Positions 15,017 through 23,855 of a DNA stretch of 60,871 bases are shown here, piece after piece. This stretch comes from Mesotoga sp. UBA6090. GTDB lineage: Bacteria; Thermotogota; Thermotogae; Petrotogales; Kosmotogaceae. A program made the translations under genes and the position numbers. The stretch covers positions 1-60,871 of the forward strand of contig NZ_DIXC01000089.1 of NCBI RefSeq assembly GCF_002435945.1, in the 5' to 3' direction. Every line of letters starts with the position of its first letter. The stretch's first letter is position 1. The notes under the pieces were generated by a model. It was not told the origin of the DNA. It did no database searches and was given only the letters and a program-made list of their open reading frames with translations.

Positions 15017-17098
15017 ATGGGAAGAGAAGTCTTTACCGCTCTGTTGAACAATGCGGCGTTGCTCATCATTCTGGTTGTCGTGTACAGCGTCTTCTATACC
15101 AAATCAATTCCAAGCCGACTAACTTCCAGGCAGATTATCTCCGGCCTTCTTCTGGGATTTGTAACCCTGACCGTTATGATGAACTCCTGGCAGCTCTCGC
15201 CAGGGGTAGTGTTCGACACGAGAACTGTTGTCCTGGGCCTGGTCGGGCTCTTTTTCGGCTTTCTTCCTTCTGCAATCGCCGCCTCGATGGCTATCGTTCT
15301 GCGGCTAATGATGGGGGGCGAAGGTGCCCTTCCTGGAATTGGCACAATTCTCAGTTCGGTTTCTGTGGGTCTTTTCTGGAGATACTTCATTAAGAAGAAG
15401 GTCGGAGATCATTCCCTTCTGAAACTGTACCTGCTTGGAGTCGTTGTTCATATCTTCATGTTGATTTGCATGCTGTTCCTGCCTCAGCAGAGCAGAGACG
15501 CTTTCTTTTCGATCGCTGCTCTGCCAGTAATGATTATCTATCCTTTCGCTACAATGGTCATCGGATGGGCGATCACCGACCAGATTGCAAGGCAGAGAGG
15601 AAAGGCGGTCGAGAAGGAACTCGTTGTAATGAGCGAGAGACTGGCGACGATAGTGAAAACCGGCCCAATTGCTATGGTCACAATCGATCTGGATTACAAC
15701 GTAACGGGATGGAACGAGGCAGCCGAGAAGATGTTCGGTTGGAAAGAGTCGGAAGTGATCGGAAAACCCTTACCTTATGTAAGTGAGAACCATAGGGAAG
15801 AGCATCGGAAGATAAACGAAGAGACTCTCGGCGGACTACCCGTCAGAGGAGCACGACTTGTGAGGCACACGAAGGACGGAAAGGAAGTGGTCGTGAAGCT
15901 CTATACCGCTCCGATTCACGACGAAAAGGGAAATCTTGCAGGTCTATTCGCAATCCTTGAGGACGTGACTGAACAGCACAAGATGGAGCTGGCCCTAAAT
16001 GAAAGCGAGCTTCTTTTCAGACAGCTGTATGAGAATATGAATGTAGGTGTGGCAATCTACAGAGTGGTTAATGACGGCGATGACATTGTTTTTCTAGACA
16101 TGAATCCGGCAGGTTGCAGGATAACGGGTGTAAGCCGCGAGGAGATACTTGGAAGAAGCGTCAGGGCAGTCTTTCCAGGTGTAACGGAGTTAGGGCTTTA
16201 TGATCGGATACTTGATGTCTGGAAAAGCGGGTATTCGCAGCATCATCCGGTGAAAGAGTATCACGATGGGAGGCTGACATTTTGGACCGAGAATTTCATC
16301 TACAAGCACAAGGCAGATGAGATTGTTGTAGTGTTTGAAGATGTTACTCAGCGAGAAATGACTCTGGAAGAGCTCGAAAGGAGAGTTAGGAAGAGAACTG
16401 AGGAGCTCGAGGAAGTAAACCGGGAACTAGAGTCTTTCGCGTACTCGGTTTCGCATGACCTGAAGGCTCCCCTGAGAGCCATAAGAGGATTTTCAAAGAT
16501 AGTATCCGATCGCTACTCGTCTCTTCTCCCGGAAGAAGGCAGTCGCTATCTCGGATCTATCGTTAAGGCCGGGGAGGACATGTCGGAGCTGATCACCAGG
16601 CTTCTCGAATACTCCAGGGTTGGAAAAACGACGCTGAGACTGGAGGAAATGTCTTTACATGATATTGTAAGTGATTGCCTCTCGACGCTGGAAAGCAGGA
16701 TAGTTGAGGAAGAAGCCGAAGTAAAGGTCCTCTCAGATCTGCCCAATGTCTACGCGGATCGCTCGCTGCTAAGAAGGGCATTGACTAATCTGCTTCAAAA
16801 TTCGCTCACTTATCACAAGAGTGGAGAGCATCCATCGATAAAAGTCTATTCAGATGAGCAAGACGGTTTTGTGAACCTGACTGTTGAAGACAATGGTATC
16901 GGAATAGAGAGCAAGTTTCATGAAAGGATATTCAATATATTCCAGAGATTGCACACCGGCGATGAATATCCCGGGACCGGAATTGGACTGGCAATCGTCA
17001 AGAAATCAGTTGCTCTTATGGGGGGAGATGTATCTCTCGAATCGGAGCGAGGGAAAGGCGCAAGATTCACAATTAAAATCAAGGGGGCGAGCACTTGA
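15017..17098 (+). CDS. Membrane histidine kinase (5TM, PAS, PAS, HisKA, HATPase)
   Basis: This 693-residue sensor kinase opens with a LytS/YhcK-like five-helix membrane domain (about residues 8-190; VVLGLVGLFFGFLPSAIAAS is typical). Two PAS domains follow (about 205-320 and 330-445), then a HisKA dimerisation domain with phosphorylated His in SVSHDLKAPLRAIRGF, then an ATPase domain with DNGIGI and GTGIGLAI. ATG 15017 with GGAGG upstream is preferred to TTG 14978. The end overlaps the start of a response regulator gene, now frameshifted. Phytochrome-type kinases with this architecture usually act with Rcp1-like single-domain regulators. Confidence 0.9.
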   Translation: MGREVFTALLNNAALLIILVVVYSVFYTKSIPSRLTSRQIISGLLLGFVTLTVMMNSWQLSPGVVFDTRTVVLGLVGLFFGFLPSAIAASMAIVLRLMMGGEGALPGIGTILSSVSVGLFWRYFIKKKVGDHSLLKLYLLGVVVHIFMLICMLFLPQQSRDAFFSIAALPVMIIYPFATMVIGWAITDQIARQRGKAVEKELVVMSERLATIVKTGPIAMVTIDLDYNVTGWNEAAEKMFGWKESEVIGKPLPYVSENHREEHRKINEETLGGLPVRGARLVRHTKDGKEVVVKLYTAPIHDEKGNLAGLFAILEDVTEQHKMELALNESELLFRQLYENMNVGVAIYRVVNDGDDIVFLDMNPAGCRITGVSREEILGRSVRAVFPGVTELGLYDRILDVWKSGYSQHHPVKEYHDGRLTFWTENFIYKHKADEIVVVFEDVTQREMTLEELERRVRKRTEELEEVNRELESFAYSVSHDLKAPLRAIRGFSKIVSDRYSSLLPEEGSRYLGSIVKAGEDMSELITRLLEYSRVGKTTLRLEEMSLHDIVSDCLSTLESRIVEEEAEVKVLSDLPNVYADRSLLRRALTNLLQNSLTYHKSGEHPSIKVYSDEQDGFVNLTVEDNGIGIESKFHERIFNIFQRLHTGDEYPGTGIGLAIVKKSVALMGGDVSLESERGKGARFTIKIKGAST

Positions 17099-17585
17099 AA
17101 AAAGCCTTAATACTTTTAGTTGAAGATAATTCGATGGATATTGAGTTGACTCTTTCAGACAGGTAGGACTCACGAACCGAGTCGAGATTGCAAAGACCGG
17201 AGAAACGGCGCTCGACTATGTGTTTGGCAGGGGGAAATTCGAAGATCGAGAGGCATTCCCTGTGCCTGATCTTGTCTTGCTGGATCTTAAACTGCCGGGG
17301 ATTTCAGGACACGAGGTCTTGCATGAAATGAAGAGTAATGAACTCACAAGGCGAATTCCCGTTGTTGTTCTCACATCCTCTCGCGAAGAGGGCGACAGAA
17401 TGATCTGCTATGACTGCGGAGTCAATTCCTATCTTGTCAAACCGGTTGATTTCGATGAATTCCTCGTGGTAGCCAGGGCGATCGGCGACTACTGGCTTAC
17501 GATCAACGTTGGTCCTCCAGATGTATTGGGAGCGCGAGGGGTAAAAGGTGGCGGCTCGGGTATTGGAAAAAACGAGAGTTCTTAG
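17095..17585 (+). pseudogene. Rcp1-like response regulator, frameshifted
   Basis: Translation from TTG 17095 (overlapping the kinase stop by 4 nt) gives LILLVEDNSMDIELTL and hits a stop at 17164-17166. From 17154 the +2 frame continues FRQVGLTNRVEIAKTGETAL through DLVLLDLKLPG (phosphoacceptor Asp), VVLTSS and LVKPVD to 17585. The two pieces join as a normal single receiver domain if about 7 nt (1 mod 3) are restored between CT (17151-17153) and TTC. It is either a recent pseudogene or a sequence error. The intact downstream frame has an ATG-less start region, with TTG/GTG only inside the domain. Confidence 0.75.
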
Positions 17586-17687
17586 TCAATGAGCGAGGAT
17601 CTTTTATTCGTTCTTAGGCTCCACCGTTAGGTGGAAAGAACCGCTTGTTAGGGAACGCTGAACGCTAATGAAAACCACGTTGTCCGT

Positions 17688-17712
17688 CAACGGTCCACCG
17701 TCCTCCGAGAAG
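17688..17712 (+). repeat. CAACGGTCCACC repeat, copy 2
   Basis: Partner of 11774-11798 in the same orientation (CAACGGTCCACCGTCCTCCG then AGAAG). Confidence 0.6.
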
Positions 17713-17814
17713 GTCAAATGGAACAAATCTTGACCGGAAGCATGAATTCAGCACAGGATTTCGCAACTTGTTCTGTTAAACTCCCTATTTCGTCCCGTTG
17801 ATGGTTTTCTTTTC

Positions 17815-17838
17815 GGGCGAACAGCCGTTCGCCCCTAC
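17815..17838 (+). repeat. GGGCGAAC hairpin repeat, copy 3
   Basis: Same core hairpin as copies 1 and 2 and the same orientation, with the shared continuation CTACAAAAGAATC of copy 2. Confidence 0.8.
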
Positions 17839-18103
17839 AAAAGAATCACAGTGATTTTTTTGATCCTATCGAAGGACGGCTCTTCATAGCGTACAGCGGA
17901 TCCTAAGTACGAAAAACTTCTCTTTTGTTTGCCTTGTATAGTCTAGAAGGCAACCACGAGTGCATCTGGCAGCTGCAAAATTCTCACGCGGGTCGACGGC
18001 ATTCGATTTAAAGAAGGGCGTTTACTCAATTTGAAGTTGCTTTCTGCTGTTAGAAGTCCTCTGAAAATGTTAGAATTGTCGTGAATATCCGGAGGTGGCT
18101 TTC

Positions 18104-19507
18104 GTGACAAAGAATCCCCTGAATCTTAGGCTCTCAGAAATCGTATCTCTTGAAGACACTTTCGAGTTCTATAGAGAGAGAGTAATGAAGTACAACGATG
18201 AACTCAAGGCATTCCTTCAGGTAAGCAGCCTGTCAGGCGGCAAGAGACAGGGTTTCCCGTATGCCCTAAAGGACAACATCCTGGCTGTCGGGACCAGAAC
18301 AACCTGCGGCAGCAGAATACTCGAGAATTACGAATCTCCATACGATGCGACAGTGACCCGAAGGCTCGGCGTTAGGGGAGGAAAGCTTCTCGGAAAGACG
18401 AATTTGGACGAATTCGCAATGGGGTCCTCCACAGAGAACTCGGCCTTCGGCCCTTCGAGAAATCCCTGGGATCTTGAGCGGATTCCGGGAGGAAGCAGCG
18501 GCGGAAGCGCGGCCGCGGTAGCTGCGGGGCTTGCTCCGTTCGCTCTCGGCAGCGACACTGGCGGTTCTGTAAGACAGCCGGCTTCCATGTGCGGTATAGT
18601 CGGCTTCAAACCGACATACGGACTCGTATCCAGATACGGACTCGTCGCATTTGCCTCTTCGCTGGATCAGATCGGGCCGATGACTCGCTGCTCCCAGGAT
18701 GCCGCAGATGTGATGTCAATGATATCGGGACACGATAGTAATGACTCAAATACTGTCAGAAAAGAGCTATCTTTTGATGTGTCTCTTAAGGGATATCTCA
18801 AGGGGCTGAAACTGGCGGTCCCTTCCGAAATGCTGAACTATCCCGGCCTCGATTCCGGAGTGAAGGAGAGATTCCTTTCAATAGTGGAAGATATCAGGCG
18901 TTCAGGAGCAGAGGTGGAAGAGATTTCCATTCCTTCGGTCGAGTACGCCGTGGCAACTTACTATCTAATTGCGCCCGCAGAGGCCAGCTCGAATCTAGCC
19001 CGCTACGAAGGGATTAGATTCGGACCGAGAGTGCCGTCGGAAGACTATGAAAGCCTCACTAACAAGAATAGGGACATAGGTTTCGGGAAGGAAGTGAAGA
19101 GAAGAATTCTTCTTGGAACCTTCACCCTAAGCGCGACTTATTATGACGCCTATTATAGAAAGGCTTTAAAAACGAGAAGCGTCATGGCCGGAGAACTGAA
19201 CAGAGTGCTAGATGAATACGATTTCATCTTGAATCCCTCTTCTCCCGTGATTGCTCCGAAAATTGGCGAGATTACCGACCCCCTGACGTATTATTTGATG
19301 GATATTTACACGATACCGGCGAATGTCGCGGGGCTTCCGTCGATCTCTTTGCCGGCAGGGCTGGTCGATGAAATGCCTGTTGGGGTGCTTCTTACAGGCA
19401 GAAGATTTAGCGACGTCTCTCTTCTTGACGCCGCAAAGGGAGTCGAGGATCTCTCTCCCTCTTATAGAAGCGGGCTGGCCGTACTCCCGGAAAGGTGGAC
19501 GGAGTGA
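18104..19507 (+). CDS. gatA: Asp-tRNA(Asn)/Glu-tRNA(Gln) amidotransferase subunit A
   Basis: GatA (467 residues) is the amidase subunit that releases ammonia from glutamine for conversion of mischarged Glu-tRNA(Gln) or Asp-tRNA(Asn). The amidase signature is intact: ALKDNI with the catalytic Lys, GGSSGGSAAA, and SDTGGSVRQPA with the cis-Ser and nucleophile Ser. GGAGGT at 18091-18096 points to GTG 18104 rather than GTG 18095. It heads a long overlapping operon and its stop codon overlaps the gatB start by one base. gatC, the third subunit gene, is not in the window. Confidence 0.96.
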   Translation: MTKNPLNLRLSEIVSLEDTFEFYRERVMKYNDELKAFLQVSSLSGGKRQGFPYALKDNILAVGTRTTCGSRILENYESPYDATVTRRLGVRGGKLLGKTNLDEFAMGSSTENSAFGPSRNPWDLERIPGGSSGGSAAAVAAGLAPFALGSDTGGSVRQPASMCGIVGFKPTYGLVSRYGLVAFASSLDQIGPMTRCSQDAADVMSMISGHDSNDSNTVRKELSFDVSLKGYLKGLKLAVPSEMLNYPGLDSGVKERFLSIVEDIRRSGAEVEEISIPSVEYAVATYYLIAPAEASSNLARYEGIRFGPRVPSEDYESLTNKNRDIGFGKEVKRRILLGTFTLSATYYDAYYRKALKTRSVMAGELNRVLDEYDFILNPSSPVIAPKIGEITDPLTYYLMDIYTIPANVAGLPSISLPAGLVDEMPVGVLLTGRRFSDVSLLDAAKGVEDLSPSYRSGLAVLPERWTE

Positions 19508-20949
19508 TGAACAAAACTGTAATCGGATTGGAAATACACGCTCAACTCAGAACTGATACAAAGGCCTTCTGCAGCTGCAGGGCCGATGTTTTTGATCTTG
19601 AACCCAACATGGCGATCTGCCCGGTCTGCACGGGCCAGCCAGGCACTCTGCCCGTTCTCAACAAGAGGGTGGTCGAGTTTGCCATCATGGCCGGCCTGGC
19701 AATGAACTGCACTATAAACAAGCAGTCGGTCTTTGACAGAAAGAACTATTTTTACCCCGATCTGCCCAAGGGTTATCAGATAACTCAGTACTTCTTTCCC
19801 ATCGCCGAAAACGGCTACTTATACCTTGAGGACGGAGACGAAAAGAGAAAGATCAGGATTCGCAGAATACATATCGAAGAGGATGCCGGAAAGATGATTC
19901 ACCAGGGAACCGATTCTATTACCGGCTCATCTGGAAGCTATGTTGACCTCAATAGATGCGGAGTTCCACTAATTGAAATCGTAACAGAGCCCGATCTTCG
20001 CAGTCCCGCAGAAGCCCGCATCTTTATGGAGCTCCTTAGGGATACCGTTAGAGCGCTGGGAGTCTGTTCTGGAGATATGGAGAAAGGCGCCCTGCGATGC
20101 GACGCGAATATCTCGATAATCGATGAAGCAGGCAGAAGTTCGAACAGGGTAGAGGTGAAGAACATCAACTCCTTCAAGTTTGTCGAAAAGGCGCTGGAAT
20201 TCGAGCAGGAGAGAATTTCCAGAACCCTTTCATCCGGAGGCGATGTGGCCAAGGAGACGAGATCGTGGAGCTTCTCATCCAAAGAAACGTTTTCTATGAG
20301 ATCGAAGGAAGAGGAAAACGACTACCGTTACTTCCCAGAACCGGATCTTCCGAAACTGATTGTCAGTGACGATCTAATCGAAAGGATCGCTGCGAATCTC
20401 CCGGAGCTCCCATGGGAAAAGATAGAGAGATTCATGAAGCAATACTCGCTTCCCCGTTACGATGCTACCGTTCTTTCTTCAGACGGCGAAATAGCTTCTT
20501 ACTTTGAAGAAGTTGCTCAGACTACTCGCAGACCTAAGGAGAGCTCAAACTGGATCATGGGAGAGGTTATGAGACTCATGAACGAAAAGGAGCTCACAGT
20601 CGAAGAAGTGAGGGTGAGCCCTGAGCATTTCAAGGAGCTTTTCGAGCTTATCGACGAAGGGAAGATATCGAACAAGATTGCGAAAGATATCTTTCCGTTT
20701 GTTGTAGAAGGAAGGAAATCGCCTCTGGAGATAGTCAAAGAGAAGGGGCTTGAACAGATAGACGATGACAGAGTAATCGAGGATGCTTTGCGAAAGGCGA
20801 TGACCGACAACCCCTCTGCGGTGGAGCAGTTCAGAGACGGGAAGGAAGGCGTTCTTGGATATTTTGTCGGAGCAGTTATGAAGGCTACCAGAGGAAAGGC
20901 GAATCCATCGAAAGTGAATGAGATCGCAAGGAGGATGCTTAAAGATTGA
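19507..20949 (+). CDS. gatB: Asp-tRNA(Asn)/Glu-tRNA(Gln) amidotransferase subunit B
   Basis: GatB (480 residues) binds the mischarged tRNA, activates the carboxylate with ATP and receives ammonia from GatA. It begins with IGLEIHAQL, contains the zinc-site cysteines CSCRADVF and CPVCTG, the NRCGVPLIEIVTEPD block of the catalytic cradle, and a C-terminal YqeY-like tail domain (about 330-480). ATG 19507 shares its first base with the gatA stop. A GTG 12 nt upstream also opens the frame but has a poorer position. Length is normal for the family. Confidence 0.96.
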   Translation: MNKTVIGLEIHAQLRTDTKAFCSCRADVFDLEPNMAICPVCTGQPGTLPVLNKRVVEFAIMAGLAMNCTINKQSVFDRKNYFYPDLPKGYQITQYFFPIAENGYLYLEDGDEKRKIRIRRIHIEEDAGKMIHQGTDSITGSSGSYVDLNRCGVPLIEIVTEPDLRSPAEARIFMELLRDTVRALGVCSGDMEKGALRCDANISIIDEAGRSSNRVEVKNINSFKFVEKALEFEQERISRTLSSGGDVAKETRSWSFSSKETFSMRSKEEENDYRYFPEPDLPKLIVSDDLIERIAANLPELPWEKIERFMKQYSLPRYDATVLSSDGEIASYFEEVAQTTRRPKESSNWIMGEVMRLMNEKELTVEEVRVSPEHFKELFELIDEGKISNKIAKDIFPFVVEGRKSPLEIVKEKGLEQIDDDRVIEDALRKAMTDNPSAVEQFRDGKEGVLGYFVGAVMKATRGKANPSKVNEIARRMLKD

Positions 20950-21767
20950 AGAAGGGTCTATGCCTGTTCTTACTGTTGATTTCGGTAGTGATTCTTTCTG
21001 CCGAAACTCAGATCAAACTGAATAACGCAGGGTGGAGCGTCTCTGCAGACATCAGGGCCTACGAAGATATATACTTGACTCTGGCGTTGGCTTCTGGAAC
21101 GCCTTACGTAGGCGTGACCTATGTCGACCACTGGGAGGAGTTTTCAACGGGTTTTCTGAAGTTGAAGACCAGGGACGGAGTTTTCAGAGGCTCGATCCTT
21201 GCCAGTCACGAAGGCTTATTCATGGGGGTCAGATATGTCACCAACACGAATCAGATCCCGGTCTTCTCGCACACCACCCTCGAACTCGAGCTTTCAACGG
21301 TTGGCGATATGAAGTATCTCGTAAGAAACCGGGTGAGGCTTCCCTTGGGTCAGCTAAATGGCGGGCTGAGCGTCTTTCTCTATCGAGAAGACTCCTTCTC
21401 GTTCAACGACATCGGCCTGTATCTTTATGCGAAAGAGTATGAGAGAAGTTTGAGGATCAGAAACGCGGAAACAAATGTTGTCGCTACTGTGGACCTGAAG
21501 ACAAACGACTCCCTGGGAGAGGTCGGATACGGAATTGGCATAGGAATGAATTACCTGTCATTCGACCTTGGATTGGCTTTCGCAGGCAATTTTATTGTTC
21601 CCGCCGGTGATCTCAGGCTGATGCTTTCACCGACCGTGATGGTCAGCTTGCGTGGAATTGACGCTCAAATGCTGATCTCGAAACTTGGAAACGATGATTC
21701 GATTTTCGCGGGAATTTCCGTCACAAACTTCAGTTTGAACGGGATCTTTATGAGGCTCGTTTTCTGA
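20946..21767 (+). CDS. Putative exported beta-barrel protein
   Basis: This 273-residue protein has a signal peptide (1-19, cleavage near LSAET) and then almost only alternating short amphipathic strands (for example YLTLALASG and FDLGLAFAG), ending in Phe (RLVF), the classical C-terminal signature of outer-membrane barrels. It probably sits in the outer membrane (toga). The start TTG overlaps the gatB stop by 4 nt, and its own stop overlaps hemW, so it is embedded in a housekeeping operon. I do not recognise a named family, and the function is unknown. Confidence 0.65.
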   Translation: MKKGLCLFLLLISVVILSAETQIKLNNAGWSVSADIRAYEDIYLTLALASGTPYVGVTYVDHWEEFSTGFLKLKTRDGVFRGSILASHEGLFMGVRYVTNTNQIPVFSHTTLELELSTVGDMKYLVRNRVRLPLGQLNGGLSVFLYREDSFSFNDIGLYLYAKEYERSLRIRNAETNVVATVDLKTNDSLGEVGYGIGIGMNYLSFDLGLAFAGNFIVPAGDLRLMLSPTVMVSLRGIDAQMLISKLGNDDSIFAGISVTNFSLNGIFMRLVF

Positions 21768-22906
21768 TGGGTGCGGGCGCCTATGTGCATATCCCGTTTT
21801 GTGCCAGAAAATGTTCATACTGCGACTTCTGCACCGTTCAGTATGACTCGGCGCTCATAGACGAATATCATCGTTCTTTGAAAAGGGAGATAGAGATGTA
21901 TTCGATTTCGGATACAGTCGAAACGCTCTATTTCGGAGGTGGCTCCCCGTCGCTTTATCCAGTCGAGTTGTTGAATGATTTGCTCATGCATCTCAAGAGC
22001 TCGCTGAGAACGGAGATAAGAGAGGCTACCATAGAGGCCAATCCCTGGGAACTGGAAAGAGAACGTCTCCAAGAATGGAGAAAGATGGGCTTCAACAGAG
22101 TATCGGTTGGTGTGCAGTCATCTGAGAAGAGCATTCTCGAAATCTGCGAGAGGCCCGTACCTTCCGATCTGAAACAGAGATTGATCATGTGCAGAGAAAT
22201 GTTCGACAACTTGAATCTCGATTTCATTTTAGGCCTGCCCGGAGAAGCCGAAAGCAACGTGAGAGCGAATCTGGAACTTATTGGCGCCACCGGACCGGAT
22301 CATGTTTCATATTACGTCTTCGATTCCGATCACGAAACTAAATTGATGAGTCAGGTGCATGATGCTATCATTGAACTGCCCGACCCTGAAATCCTCGAAA
22401 GGCTTCACGACTTGGTTCTTGAATCACTGGGGAAGATGGGCTACAAGAGATATGAGATCTCTTCGTGGGCAGTTGATAATAGAGAATGCCTTCATAATCT
22501 CAAGTACTGGCGTAATGAGCAGTACCTGGGCTTTGGGCTTTCGGCGGGCGGCCACTTTGACGGGAAGAGATATGTCAACACCGGTGACCTGCGCCGTTAT
22601 CATGATCTGATTGGGCGGAATCTGGTGCCTGTCAGCGAATTTATTGAGAACACCGTCATACAGGAATTGTTTGAGACTCTTTTCATGGGGCTTAGATTGG
22701 CAGAAGGAGTAGATCTGTCTCGCTCGGGATATCCCGAAGAGCTTCTCGAACTCCTGATTTCTAGAATAGGACTTTACCTGGGAGAGTATCTTTCGCCCGA
22801 CAACGGAGTTGTGGTGTTGAACGAGACTGGGATGGATTTCTCCAGAAGCGTTTTTCAGAAGCTCTTAGATATTAAGGAGGAGATAGAAATTGCTTTCTCC
22901 ACATGA
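21767..22906 (+). CDS. hemW: HemW-like radical SAM protein
   Basis: This 379-residue protein carries the radical SAM cluster motif CARKCSYCDFC near residue 12 onward, the GGGSPSL SAM-binding motif and RVSVGVQS, typical of HemW, formerly annotated as oxygen-independent coproporphyrinogen oxidase-like. HemW members are haem chaperones rather than HemN enzymes. The extra Cys after CxxxCxxC, present here, is common to both. A C-terminal HemN-like domain covers about 290-370. No haem biosynthesis genes lie in the window, so its substrate in this organism is uncertain. ATG shares a base with the preceding stop. Confidence 0.88.
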   Translation: MGAGAYVHIPFCARKCSYCDFCTVQYDSALIDEYHRSLKREIEMYSISDTVETLYFGGGSPSLYPVELLNDLLMHLKSSLRTEIREATIEANPWELERERLQEWRKMGFNRVSVGVQSSEKSILEICERPVPSDLKQRLIMCREMFDNLNLDFILGLPGEAESNVRANLELIGATGPDHVSYYVFDSDHETKLMSQVHDAIIELPDPEILERLHDLVLESLGKMGYKRYEISSWAVDNRECLHNLKYWRNEQYLGFGLSAGGHFDGKRYVNTGDLRRYHDLIGRNLVPVSEFIENTVIQELFETLFMGLRLAEGVDLSRSGYPEELLELLISRIGLYLGEYLSPDNGVVVLNETGMDFSRSVFQKLLDIKEEIEIAFST

Positions 22907-23339
22907 GGTGCTCGAAATCGCACTGAGAGTCGAAAATGAAGGAGCGGATTTCTACAGAGACCTGGCCGAGAGCACCAATAGTGAAAATCAGGGCTCTGTC
23001 TTTCGTTTTCTTTCTTCTCAGGAGAGAAGACATGCAGAGACTTTCCGAGCTCTCCTGAAGAGATTCGAGGAAGAGGCCGTCGAACTTGTAAATTGGGACG
23101 ACGCAAGGGCATATATGGAGGACTTGACCAGGGAAGCTGTTTTTTCCGGCAGACTCCACGATGCGATGAGCAGTTCCGATTATGACGAGGCCATAGCCCT
23201 GGCAATAGAAGTCGAGAAGAAGAGCATAGCTTTCTACAGGAGTTTTGTGAATAACGTGAAGAGCGAGACTACCGACGCCCTCGAAAAAATCATCGCTGAA
23301 GAGAAAAAACACATTGAACTTCTGGAAGGACTGAGATGA
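22890..23339 (+). CDS. Ferritin-like (rubrerythrin-type) diiron protein
   Basis: This 149-residue all-helical protein shows two paired ExxH half-sites, EVENEGADFY/SSQERRHAETF and EVEKKSIAFY/AEEKKHIELL, the arrangement of a four-helix ferritin-like diiron bundle. It lacks the C-terminal rubredoxin domain of full rubrerythrins. It probably serves in iron handling or peroxide reduction in the cytoplasm. It starts at TTG 22890 behind AAGGAGG and overlaps the hemW end by 17 nt; its own stop overlaps the next gene. Redox partner and exact reaction are unknown. Confidence 0.8.
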   Translation: MLSPHEVLEIALRVENEGADFYRDLAESTNSENQGSVFRFLSSQERRHAETFRALLKRFEEEAVELVNWDDARAYMEDLTREAVFSGRLHDAMSSSDYDEAIALAIEVEKKSIAFYRSFVNNVKSETTDALEKIIAEEKKHIELLEGLR

Positions 23340-23842
23340 TGTCTGTAGAAGAACTTTCGGATTTCCTGGATCATTTTTCGGTTCATAAATCCACAAGCCC
23401 TACAGAGAGCTGGGATTCGTACTTCATGAAACTTGCGTACCAGGTGAGGGAGAGGTCGAGTTGTCATCACAGAAAGGTGGGAGCCTTGATCGTAAGAGAG
23501 AATCGAATTCTCGCCACGGGCTATAACCAGCCGCCCTCTGGATTTCCTCACTGCGACGAGACAGAGTGCATCAGGGACGCTCTGAAAATACCTTCAGGTC
23601 AGAATCAGGAGATCTGTTACGCGGCTCACGCCGAACAGAACGCCCTGTCTCAAGCTGCGAAATTCGGAATTTTGACAAACGGGTCGACGATCTACGTAAC
23701 CCACCGTCCCTGCTCCATTTGCGCCAGACTGATAATAAATGCTGGCATTAAGCGGGTCGTCTTCTCTGAAGGCTATCCCGATCCACTTACTGAGTTCATG
23801 TTCGATAAGACGGGTGTCGTCATGACGCATTTTATAGAGTGA
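23336..23842 (+). CDS. dCMP deaminase family protein
   Basis: This 168-residue zinc deaminase of the cytidine/deoxycytidylate family shows the zinc motifs HAEQNAL (His ligand and catalytic Glu) and PCSICARL (two Cys ligands). An N-terminal extension with HRKVGALIV and ATGYNQPPSG fits dCMP deaminases (ComEB type), which make dUMP for thymidylate synthesis. Two tandem ATG codons at 23336 and 23339 are possible starts behind GGAAGG. It overlaps the preceding stop and is 13 nt from korB. Confidence 0.9.
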   Translation: MMSVEELSDFLDHFSVHKSTSPTESWDSYFMKLAYQVRERSSCHHRKVGALIVRENRILATGYNQPPSGFPHCDETECIRDALKIPSGQNQEICYAAHAEQNALSQAAKFGILTNGSTIYVTHRPCSICARLIINAGIKRVVFSEGYPDPLTEFMFDKTGVVMTHFIE

Positions 23843-23855
23843 ATGGGAGGAAATC

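Larger units (their letters stand above)
17586..18103. other. Intergenic stretch with repeats before gatA
   Basis: About 0.5 kb without a gene. It contains a CCACCGTTAGGTGG hairpin (about 17620-17633), a CAACGGTCCACC repeat, a GGGCGAAC hairpin and a fragment GAAGGACGGCTCTTCATAGC related to 11890-11930. The gatA promoter is presumably in the last 100 bp, but no strong pair of hexamers stands out. Confidence 0.5.
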
